Shown piece by piece: positions 4,813 to 10,768 of a stretch of 10,768 bases of DNA. The stretch's first letter is position 1. Each line of letters begins with the position of its first letter. The notes beneath the pieces were generated by a model that did not search any database, was not told the DNA's origin, and saw only the letters and a program-made list of their open reading frames with translations. The DNA is from Bacteroidota bacterium. Lineage in GTDB: Bacteria > Bacteroidota > Bacteroidia > Flavobacteriales > Weeksellaceae. The stretch is from the NCBI GenBank assembly GCA_023448955.1, contig JAEXJU010000052.1, forward strand, positions 1-10,768, written 5' to 3'. The translations under genes were made by a program, and so were the position numbers.

Positions 4813-7671
4813 ATGAACACACAGCAATTTGTAAGCCGCCACATCAGCCTGAATGAAGCTGATAAAGCGGAAATGCTTAGCAAAATCGGGGTTAATAGTA
4901 TCGATGAATTAATATCTCAGACTATTCCGGACAGTATCAGGCTACAGAAAGATCTTGAGCTTTCAGATTCACTTTCGGAGTATGAGATGTTGCTTCATTC
5001 CAAAGAATTGGCGTCTAAAAATGCCGGTTTTGATACCTACATCGGATTTGGTTACAATGATACCATTCTTCCTTCTCCAATCCAGAGAAATATTTTAGAA
5101 AATCCAAGCTGGTATACAGCTTACACGCCGTATCAGGCAGAGATTGCTCAGGGTAGATTAGAAGCACTTCTCAACTTTCAGACCGTAGTTTGCGACCTTA
5201 CAGGTTTTGTGATGGCCAATGCTTCTCTTCTTGATGAATCAACTGCAGCTGCTGAAGCAATGCATATGTTCTTTAACAACAGGACTAAAGACCAAAAGAA
5301 AAATAACTCAACGAAATTTTTTGTATCTGATTTAGTTTTGCCACAGACCATTTCTGTTCTTAAAACTAAAGCGGAAGGTCTTGGTATTGATGTTATTGTT
5401 GGTAATCACGCCAATCATCAGTTCAATGATTCTTATTATGGTGTTTTGCTTCAATATCCTGGCAAGAACGGAATTGTTCTGGATTATACAGACTTCATCA
5501 GTTCAGCAAAAGGATTTGATTTGCAAGTTGTAGTAGCTTGTGATCCAATGGCTTTGGTGAAACTGAAATCGCCTGCTGCAATGGGTGCAGACTGTGCTGT
5601 CGGAACCACTCAGAGATTTGGAATCCCTATGGGTTATGGCGGTCCTCACGCTGCATTTTTTGCTTGTAAGGAAGATTATAAAAGAGATATCCCGGGTAGA
5701 ATTATTGGTGTTTCCCAGGATATGTACGGAAAGCGTGCCTTGAGAATGGCGCTTCAGACCAGAGAACAACACATCAAAAGAGAAAGAGCAACATCTAACA
5801 TTTGCACAGCTCAGGTTTTACTGGCTGTAATGGCTGGGATGTACGCCGTTTATCACGGTCCAAAAGGTCTTGGATTCATTGCGGATCAGATCCATTATAA
5901 AACCAATGCCGTTAATGATGCTTTAAAAGTGTTAGGTTATGATGTTGTCGATGAACCTGTATTCGATACGATTAAGTTCAGGCTTCACGAGGAGGAAAAA
6001 ACATCATTGAGATTGTTGATGAGAGATCGAAAAATCAATCTTAATTATTTCTCCCAGGGAATTGTAAGTATTTCTCTGAACGAGACCACTACACTTGAAA
6101 AGCTCAATAAATTAGTGGATGCTTTTGCACATTTCAAAGGAAAACAAGGCTACAAATTAAGTCTCAAAGAAGATTATTCTATTCCGTCAGATTTGTTAAG
6201 AACCGATGAAATCCTGAAGGAGGAAGTCTTTAATAAATATCATACGGAGACCGAATTGATGCGCTATATCAAGCGTTTGGAAAGAAAAGATTTGTCTCTG
6301 ACGCATTCAATGATTTCTCTTGGTTCTTGTACTATGAAGCTGAATGCCGCCACACAGATGATTCCTTTATCCTGGGCAGAATGGGGAAGTGTTCATCCGT
6401 TTGTGCCGACTGAACAAGCCGGTGGTTATCAGGAAATGATTAAGCAATTGGAGAAAGACCTCGCTGAAATCACAGGTTTTGCAGGACCATCACTTCAGCC
6501 TAACTCAGGTGCTCAGGGTGAATATGCTCGCTTGATGGTCATCAGAGAATATCATAAAAACAGAGGTGAAGGCCATAGAAATATTGTGTTGATTCCGCAG
6601 TCAGCACACGGAACCAATCCTGCTTCTGCAGCGATGGCCGGAATGAAAATAGTAGTAGTGAAGAATCTTGAAAACGGCGAAATAGATTTTGAAGATTTTA
6701 AAGCCAAGACAGAACAGCATTCTGAGAATCTTTCTGCGATAATGATTACTTATCCTTCGACTTATGGATTCTTCGATGCTAATGTCAAGGAAATTACAAA
6801 ACTCACGCACGAGCACGGCGGACAGGTTTATATGGACGGCGCTAATATGAATGCTCAGGTCGGTTTTACAAGTCCTGGAAATATCGGGGCAGATGTTTGT
6901 CACCTAAACCTTCATAAAACTTTTGCCATTCCTCACGGCGGCGGTGGTCCTGGCGTTGGTCCTATCTGTGTGGCTGAGCATTTGGTTCCTTTCCTTCCAA
7001 CCAATGCCAATATTCCTGTAGGAACTAAAGAGGCGATAGAAGGAATTTCTGCTGCACCTTATGGTTCAGGATTAATCCTCAATATTTCTTATGCTTATAT
7101 CAAAATGCTCGGAACGGCTGGTCTTAAAAAAGCAACTGAATATGCTATTCTGAATGCTAATTATTTAAAAGAATTATTGGCGGAACATTTTCCAATTCTT
7201 TATGCCAACGCAAATGGCAGAGTAGCGCACGAGTGTATCGTGGATTTCCGTCAGTTCAAATCTCTGGGAATTGAGGTGGCTGATGTAGCAAAAAGATTGA
7301 TGGACTATGGTTTCCACGCACCAACTGTCAGTTTCCCTGTAGCCGGAACATTAATGATAGAACCGACAGAGTCTGAAAGCAGAGAAGAAATCGAACGTTT
7401 TGCCGAAGCATTAATCAGTATCAAAAATGAAATTGAGGAAATTGCAAACGGTGAAGCCGATGCTACTAATAATGTATTGAAAAATGCACCTCATACGGAG
7501 CAACTGGTCATTTCTGATCATTGGGATAAACCCTACGGAAGAGAAAAAGCAGCCTATCCGTTGGAGTGGGTAAGAACGCATAAATTCTTTGCTACCGTTG
7601 CACGTGTGGATGAAGCTTATGGTGACAGGAATCTGGTTTGTACCTGCGAGCCAATTGAAGCTTATATGTAA
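4813..7671 (+). CDS. gcvP: Glycine dehydrogenase (decarboxylating), P-protein of the glycine cleavage system
   Basis: GcvP is the PLP-dependent enzyme that decarboxylates glycine and passes the aminomethyl group to the lipoyl arm of GcvH, feeding one-carbon units to folate through GcvT. At 952 residues it is the fused single-chain type (E. coli 957), not the split GcvPA/GcvPB type. The N-terminal half begins with FVSRHISLNEADKAEML and contains YIGFGYNDT (about 76-84) and a long conserved block with GPHAAFFA and REQHIKRERATSNICTAQ. The C-terminal half contains GSCTMKLNAATQM, PNSGAQGEY, QSAHGTNPASAAMAG and YMDGANMNAQVG. The PLP lysine is Lys702 in LNLHKTFAIPHGGGGPG. The ending with CTCEPIEAY is typical. 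gcvT and gcvH are not in this window. The gene has its own candidate promoter and a terminator; no glycine riboswitch fits in the 94-nt upstream gap. Confidence 0.98.
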   Translation: MNTQQFVSRHISLNEADKAEMLSKIGVNSIDELISQTIPDSIRLQKDLELSDSLSEYEMLLHSKELASKNAGFDTYIGFGYNDTILPSPIQRNILENPSWYTAYTPYQAEIAQGRLEALLNFQTVVCDLTGFVMANASLLDESTAAAEAMHMFFNNRTKDQKKNNSTKFFVSDLVLPQTISVLKTKAEGLGIDVIVGNHANHQFNDSYYGVLLQYPGKNGIVLDYTDFISSAKGFDLQVVVACDPMALVKLKSPAAMGADCAVGTTQRFGIPMGYGGPHAAFFACKEDYKRDIPGRIIGVSQDMYGKRALRMALQTREQHIKRERATSNICTAQVLLAVMAGMYAVYHGPKGLGFIADQIHYKTNAVNDALKVLGYDVVDEPVFDTIKFRLHEEEKTSLRLLMRDRKINLNYFSQGIVSISLNETTTLEKLNKLVDAFAHFKGKQGYKLSLKEDYSIPSDLLRTDEILKEEVFNKYHTETELMRYIKRLERKDLSLTHSMISLGSCTMKLNAATQMIPLSWAEWGSVHPFVPTEQAGGYQEMIKQLEKDLAEITGFAGPSLQPNSGAQGEYARLMVIREYHKNRGEGHRNIVLIPQSAHGTNPASAAMAGMKIVVVKNLENGEIDFEDFKAKTEQHSENLSAIMITYPSTYGFFDANVKEITKLTHEHGGQVYMDGANMNAQVGFTSPGNIGADVCHLNLHKTFAIPHGGGGPGVGPICVAEHLVPFLPTNANIPVGTKEAIEGISAAPYGSGLILNISYAYIKMLGTAGLKKATEYAILNANYLKELLAEHFPILYANANGRVAHECIVDFRQFKSLGIEVADVAKRLMDYGFHAPTVSFPVAGTLMIEPTESESREEIERFAEALISIKNEIEEIANGEADATNNVLKNAPHTEQLVISDHWDKPYGREKAAYPLEWVRTHKFFATVARVDEAYGDRNLVCTCEPIEAYM

Positions 7672-7701
7672 GTTTATCTAATAAACTAAGATTAATAATA
7701 G

Positions 7702-7729
7702 CCTCTCAAATTTTTTTTGGGAGGTTTTT
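7702..7729 (+). terminator. Intrinsic terminator of gcvP
   Basis: The stem CCTCTCAAA (7702-7710) pairs with TTTGGGAGG (7716-7724) through nine base pairs including one G-U, with a TTTTT loop. A T-run at 7725-7729 follows. It starts 30 nt after the gcvP stop, in the correct orientation. Confidence 0.87.
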
Positions 7730-7770
7730 ATATGTCAATATTTGGATGTAATTTAATGAAATTAAGAATG

Positions 7771-7804
7771 TTGATTCAATTTAAAACTGTATTGTTATGT
7801 TTTG
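7771..7804 (+). promoter_or_regulatory. Weak candidate promoter for the OmpA-family gene
   Basis: TTG at 7771-7773 and TATGTTTT at 7796-7803 (one mismatch to TAnnTTTG) are 22 nt apart. This would leave a leader of about 140 nt. Other near matches lie closer to the gene, at 7901-7908 and 7917-7924, but without a well-placed -33. The 281-nt gap between gcvP and this gene holds the gcvP terminator, this candidate, one inverted repeat, and nothing else I recognise. Confidence 0.25.
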
Positions 7805-7896
7805 AATAATTCAAAAAAATAACTAAATATTATTATTGGTACAGTAATTGAATAATCGAAGTCATCTTGCTTTAAAATTCGATAAAAAGGCGAGGT

Positions 7897-7920
7897 AGTA
7901 TAATTTTTCTTGATTATACT
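7897..7920 (+). repeat. Perfect 8-bp inverted repeat in the OmpA-gene leader
   Basis: AGTATAAT (7897-7904) and ATTATACT (7913-7920) are exact reverse complements around an 8-nt spacer. The repeat ends 32 nt before the ATG. In DNA it resembles a dimer operator with half-sites about 16 bp apart. In RNA it would form an 8-bp AT-rich hairpin upstream of the start. No proof of function is visible. Confidence 0.45.
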
Positions 7921-7952
7921 TTTAAACGTAAAACAATTAAAATTTATTATTT

Positions 7953-9374
7953 ATGAAATCAAAATTAACTATTTTGTCTATGGCTTTGCTATGCCCGGCC
8001 GTGATGTTTTCTCAGGAAATGATGCAGACTACGTCATCAACAGCAGAAACAACTTCTATGGATTCAGCGCCAAGTTATAACAGCTGGTCTATCTCTTTTG
8101 GTGGAGGAATACCTTTAATGCAGAATGCAGATCTGAAATCTATTCAGGATGGTAATACGCTTGTAGGATATTCTGCTTATTTCAGTATTGATAAGGCGTT
8201 ATCTCATACTTTTGGACTAAAACTTCAATATGACCGAGGTGAAACAAGACAAGGTTATTTCAACACAAAAGATGCAGCACCTGCAAATGCAGCAGCTAAT
8301 CTTCAGGTTGCAGGAAGAACACAATACGACGCAATTTCCCTTTTGGGTGACATCAATCTGTCCAATTTATTAAGAAGAGTTGATAGGAAATCTGATTTCA
8401 GATGGGCAATTCATGGTTATGCTGGTGCCGGCGTTTTGGCATATCGTGCTTACCAAAAAGATGAATTTGGGCAAAGATTAATGACTGACAGAAAAGCTTT
8501 CAAATTCAATTCATTATTCGGACAAGCTGGTGCAGGATTAAAGTATAAAATCAGCAACAGAGTAGATATTGAAGGAAGATTCATGTATGTTTACACAGGG
8601 GATGATAATTTCGATGGTGGTGGAGATCAATACAGCGCTGTCAACAGAATCAGCTCTCATACTTCTGATAATTTCTTCAATACGACGTTGGGTCTTACTG
8701 TTAAACTTGGAAAAAATGCTGATCACATAATGTGGGTCGATCCTTTAAGAAATATCTACAGCAAAATAGACGAACTTGAAGATAAAGTTGATAATTTTAA
8801 AGTTTGCAAAAATGGAGATGCTGATAATGACGGTGTTTGTGATGATTGGGACAGACAGCTTGATACTCCTGCGGGTGCAAGAGTAGATGGATCTGGTGTG
8901 GCATTGGATGTAGATATGGATGGCGTTATTGATCTTAATGATAAATGTGTAACTGTTCCTGGTCCTGTGGAAAATAACGGTTGTCCTATGACTAACTCAA
9001 ATACTGGCGGCGTTGCATCAGCTGATGAAACGCTTATGAATGGAATAGAATTCGATCTTAATTCTGACAGGATCTTACCAAGTAATACTCCTATTCTGAA
9101 TAGTGCAATTAGTTACATCAACTCTACAAATGGATCATATGTGGTTGTAGGGGCTACAGACACAAGAGGCACGGAAAGCTATAACCAGGCATTGTCTCAA
9201 AGAAGAGCCAATAATGTAAAACAATATTTAATTTCGAATGGAGCTAATTCTTCCAAATTAGAAACTGTAGGGAATGGTAAGTTTGACCTGAAATACCCGG
9301 AGTGTGATCCAGCTTCGAAATGTCCGGAATGGAAAAACAGAGCAAATAGAAGAGTGTATTTTAAAGCAAAATAA
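7953..9374 (+). CDS. OmpA-family outer-membrane protein with TSP3-like calcium-binding linker
   Basis: This 473-residue protein should anchor the outer membrane to peptidoglycan. The signal peptide covers about residues 1-20 (basic MKSK, hydrophobic core, cleavage near FS/Q). A Ser/Thr-rich segment (26-44) follows, then a beta-barrel at about 45-252 with alternating aromatic strands such as SWSISFGGG and FGLKLQYDR. The linker has a short coiled-coil-like helix (265-282) and TSP3-like Asp-rich repeats: DADNDGVCDD (289-298), TPAGARVDGSGVALDVDMDGVIDLNDKC (305-332) and VPGPVENNGCP (335-345). The C-terminal OmpA domain runs from about 364 to the end, with FDLNSD and TDTRGTESYNQALSQRRANNV. Asp403 and Arg418 occupy the peptidoglycan-binding positions with the same 15-residue spacing as E. 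coli OmpA Asp271/Arg286. Cysteines 285/296, 332/344 and 451/457 could form disulfides. The gene is monocistronic with a strong terminator. Confidence 0.94.
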   Translation: MKSKLTILSMALLCPAVMFSQEMMQTTSSTAETTSMDSAPSYNSWSISFGGGIPLMQNADLKSIQDGNTLVGYSAYFSIDKALSHTFGLKLQYDRGETRQGYFNTKDAAPANAAANLQVAGRTQYDAISLLGDINLSNLLRRVDRKSDFRWAIHGYAGAGVLAYRAYQKDEFGQRLMTDRKAFKFNSLFGQAGAGLKYKISNRVDIEGRFMYVYTGDDNFDGGGDQYSAVNRISSHTSDNFFNTTLGLTVKLGKNADHIMWVDPLRNIYSKIDELEDKVDNFKVCKNGDADNDGVCDDWDRQLDTPAGARVDGSGVALDVDMDGVIDLNDKCVTVPGPVENNGCPMTNSNTGGVASADETLMNGIEFDLNSDRILPSNTPILNSAISYINSTNGSYVVVGATDTRGTESYNQALSQRRANNVKQYLISNGANSSKLETVGNGKFDLKYPECDPASKCPEWKNRANRRVYFKAK

Positions 9375-9393
9375 ATTTTAATTTTTTCTATTG

Positions 9394-9426
9394 AAGAGAC
9401 TGCCAGAAATGGTAGTCTTTTTTTTG
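9394..9426 (+). terminator. Intrinsic terminator of the OmpA-family gene
   Basis: The stem AGACTGCCA (9397-9405) pairs with TGGTAGTCT (9410-9418), nine pairs with one G-U, closed by a GAAA tetraloop. A run of Ts follows directly (9418-9425). It acts on plus-strand transcripts; there is no matching T-run for the convergent minus-strand gene. Confidence 0.92.
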
Positions 9427-9460
9427 TTTAATATATCAACTTGTTTTTTCATAATAACAT

Positions 9461-9507
9461 TTAACTTATTAAATAATAGAAATTTATTACATTTTATTTA
9501 AAGTTAA
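9461..9507 (-). repeat. AT-rich imperfect inverted repeat at the 3' end of the esterase gene
   Basis: TTAACTTATTAAATAA (9461-9476) pairs with TTATTTAAAGTTAA (9494-9507) as 14 base pairs interrupted by a 2-nt bulge, with a 17-nt loop. It overlaps the stop codon of the minus-strand esterase gene. It has no T-run on the downstream (minus) side and almost no GC, so it is at best a weak 3'-end structure protecting or ending the esterase mRNA. Confidence 0.35.
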
Positions 9508-10280
9508 TTTTTGATATGTTTTCGAAAAAAATCTGCAATATCTTGTAATGATTGTTTTGGAAATTCGTGACCAGCATCACTACTTTGAATTACAAGTTCA
9601 GTATTGTTTTTACCCTTGAAAATTGTTTTATCACCATCAGTTTTTCCTGCCATCGAAATCCCGAGATTTGATTTTACAATAGGAATCGATAATTCTTGAT
9701 TCTGAGGTGATACGATCTTGTCATTTTTTCCAATGTACATCCAAACTGAAATAGGAACTGCACCGGAAATCATTTCGCCGCCTTGGGCAGAAGCAGAACA
9801 TATAGCAGTAATTTTTTCGCCTTTGGTTTTCCATAGAACATTCACAAATCTTGCACCGTTAGAATGTCCGATAAGGTAAATCCTGCTATCGTCAATCTTG
9901 TAAGCTTTGTGAATATCAGCAAATACATTATCAAAAAATTTAATGTCCCTGCCTTCAAGGTCATCCGTAAAAATTTGCCATCCGTTCATTGTCCCGTTTG
10001 GATCTATTCCGGGTACTTTTCTTCCCGGCAATCCCTGCATAAAAATGACCAAAGCATCTTTGTAATAGTTTTGGATGTCAATTCTTCTGCTCACAAAATT
10101 AGCATTACCGCCGTGACCGTGGAAAACAAAAACAACAGGTGTTTTTTCAGTTTTAGTCGCTGGTTCGTAGATAATAGCTTTCCTTTCGACACCATCGATG
10201 TCAAAATTTTTTGTGATTTGCGCATTAAAAGTTGTTATCCAGCTTAAGACGACAAGCAACAGCAGATTCTTCATATTCAT
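9504..10280 (-). CDS. Exported PHB-depolymerase/LpqC-like esterase
   Basis: This 258-residue alpha/beta hydrolase belongs to the esterase PHB-depolymerase (LpqC/feruloyl esterase-like) group. The N-terminus (about 1-20, MNMKNLLLLVVLSWITTFNA, cut before Q21) is a signal peptide, so the enzyme acts in the periplasm or outside the cell. Two ATGs (10280 and 10274) are 6 nt apart and either leaves the signal peptide intact. The oxyanion region is FVFHGHGGNA (51-60), NGWQIF is at 99-104, the nucleophile elbow is GHSNGA with Ser140, the acid is probably Asp187 in GKNDKIV, and the catalytic histidine is His238 in AGHEFP. Likely substrates are ester-linked polymers or acylated sugars, but this is not decided by the sequence. 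The gene lies 44 nt behind the DUF2461 gene on the same strand and converges on the OmpA-family gene. Confidence 0.87.
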   Translation of the reverse strand: MNMKNLLLLVVLSWITTFNAQITKNFDIDGVERKAIIYEPATKTEKTPVVFVFHGHGGNANFVSRRIDIQNYYKDALVIFMQGLPGRKVPGIDPNGTMNGWQIFTDDLEGRDIKFFDNVFADIHKAYKIDDSRIYLIGHSNGARFVNVLWKTKGEKITAICSASAQGGEMISGAVPISVWMYIGKNDKIVSPQNQELSIPIVKSNLGISMAGKTDGDKTIFKGKNNTELVIQSSDAGHEFPKQSLQDIADFFRKHIKN

Positions 10281-10324
10281 AATTTATCAGTTGGATTAAT
10301 ATGTTCATATGAAAGTTAAATGGA

Positions 10325-10768
10325 TCATCCTGAAATTGCTTCATTCAAAAAAAGATTGAACGGATAAATCTCTTTGAAGATTTTCACAGTGTGATTGGCA
10401 AAATTTTCACTGACAATATCTGCATCAGAGAGCGAATGAAAAACTGTGAACTGCTTAAATTTCAGATAGTCGCCCATCGGATTATCTTTATCGAAACCTT
10501 GCGGAATTTTTATCAGTTTATCACCTTTCAGTTCAAGATTGTCCCTGAATGATTTTTTATTAATAATCTTCAGAAAATCTTCACCTTCTGCGCTGATTTT
10601 TTCTCTTATGGCTTTCAGATTTTTCGGCTCTGTCATATAAACGCCGCCTGCAAGAAAAGATTTTCCAGGCTCTATATGAATGTAATAACCAGCGTGGTTC
10701 AGTGTTTTCGGGCCTTTTTCTACAAGTGAAGCGCCAATGTTGGTTTTGTATGGCGTTTTATCTTTGGA
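10325..10768 (-). CDS. DUF2461 (TIGR02453-type) protein, N-terminus beyond window edge
   Basis: The minus-strand frame is open from the right window edge down to a TGA at 10327-10325, giving 147 residues with no initiation site inside. An ATG at 10636 is internal: the 44 residues before it continue the family pattern, beginning SKDKTPYKTNIGASL and continuing with GYYIHIEPGKSFLAGGVYMTEP. Later marks are LKAIREKI and the acidic/aromatic ending EIYPFNLFLNEAISG. The DUF2461 family is usually about 220-230 residues, so roughly 75-80 N-terminal residues are missing. Its biochemical function is not established, and it is cytosolic as far as can be seen. It may be co-transcribed with the esterase gene 44 nt downstream. 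Confidence 0.88.
   Translation of the reverse strand, partial: SKDKTPYKTNIGASLVEKGPKTLNHAGYYIHIEPGKSFLAGGVYMTEPKNLKAIREKISAEGEDFLKIINKKSFRDNLELKGDKLIKIPQGFDKDNPMGDYLKFKQFTVFHSLSDADIVSENFANHTVKIFKEIYPFNLFLNEAISG

Noticed and set aside
5503..5772. Open minus-strand frame of 89 codons, with a similar one of 100 codons at 6601-6903
   Set aside because: Both are antisense inside gcvP, whose conserved blocks run through these regions. Their products are not protein-like, so they are shadows of gcvP.
7980..8016. Lipoprotein signal at Cys14 of the OmpA-family protein
   Set aside because: The residue before the cysteine is Leu, not Gly/Ala/Ser, and it falls inside the hydrophobic core. A type I signal peptide ending near FS/Q fits better.
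9864..10247. Open plus-strand frame of 127 codons
   Set aside because: It lies wholly antisense to the esterase gene, whose catalytic motifs and signal peptide are clear. The translated product shows no recognisable domain.
10304..10313. Perfect 10-bp palindrome TTCATATGAA between the DUF2461 and esterase genes
   Set aside because: It is short and made of common AT-rich words, and no promoter element is placed near it, so chance is likely.
10325..10636. The DUF2461 gene as a complete 103-residue protein starting at 10636
   Set aside because: The frame continues open to the window edge, and the 44 extra residues fit the family, so the ATG is internal.

Overview
The window looks like ordinary chromosome from a Bacteroidota bacterium, most likely a flavobacterium of the Chryseobacterium/Epilithonimonas type (family Weeksellaceae). 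Reasons: low GC content; AT-rich start regions with almost no Shine-Dalgarno sequences; several matches to the Bacteroidota promoter -7 element TAnnTTTG; an OmpA-family protein with a calcium-binding TSP3-like linker; and a full-length single-chain glycine decarboxylase P-protein. The genus is a guess from protein style, not from any marker gene. No mobile element, tRNA, rRNA, CRISPR array or phage gene is visible.

Layout: (1) 1-477, minus strand: a DUF456 membrane protein that lacks only its extreme C-terminus at the window edge. (2) 478-620: a divergent spacer, followed on the plus strand by a YbdG-like MscS-family mechanosensitive channel (621-1880). (3) A 73-nt spacer with an imperfect hairpin, then pdxJ (vitamin B6 synthesis, 1954-2673), a YbfF-like alpha/beta hydrolase 16 nt behind it, a 77-residue two-helix membrane protein 20 nt further on, and an NAD(P)-dependent epimerase/dehydratase that overlaps it by ATGA. 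An exact TAnnTTTG element just before the small membrane gene suggests the last two genes can also be transcribed separately. (4) 4813-7671: gcvP with its own likely promoter and a clear intrinsic terminator. (5) 7672-7952: the longest non-coding gap (281 nt), then an exported OmpA-family outer-membrane protein (7953-9374) ending in a strong terminator. (6) On the minus strand: a secreted PHB-depolymerase/LpqC-like esterase (9504-10280), preceded 44 nt upstream by a DUF2461 protein whose N-terminus lies beyond the right edge.

How the genes relate: most are independent housekeeping or envelope functions, namely osmotic-shock protection (YbdG), cofactor supply (PdxJ makes the precursor of PLP, the cofactor of GcvP), one-carbon metabolism (GcvP) and cell-envelope anchoring (OmpA). 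The PdxJ-GcvP link is biochemical and does not imply co-regulation.

No convincing new multi-gene system was found. The best leads are modest: the coupled small membrane protein and epimerase pair with an internal promoter, a 20-residue internal duplication in the channel, the Asn-Lys replacement of the Asp-His pair in PdxJ, and several inverted repeats in non-coding gaps.
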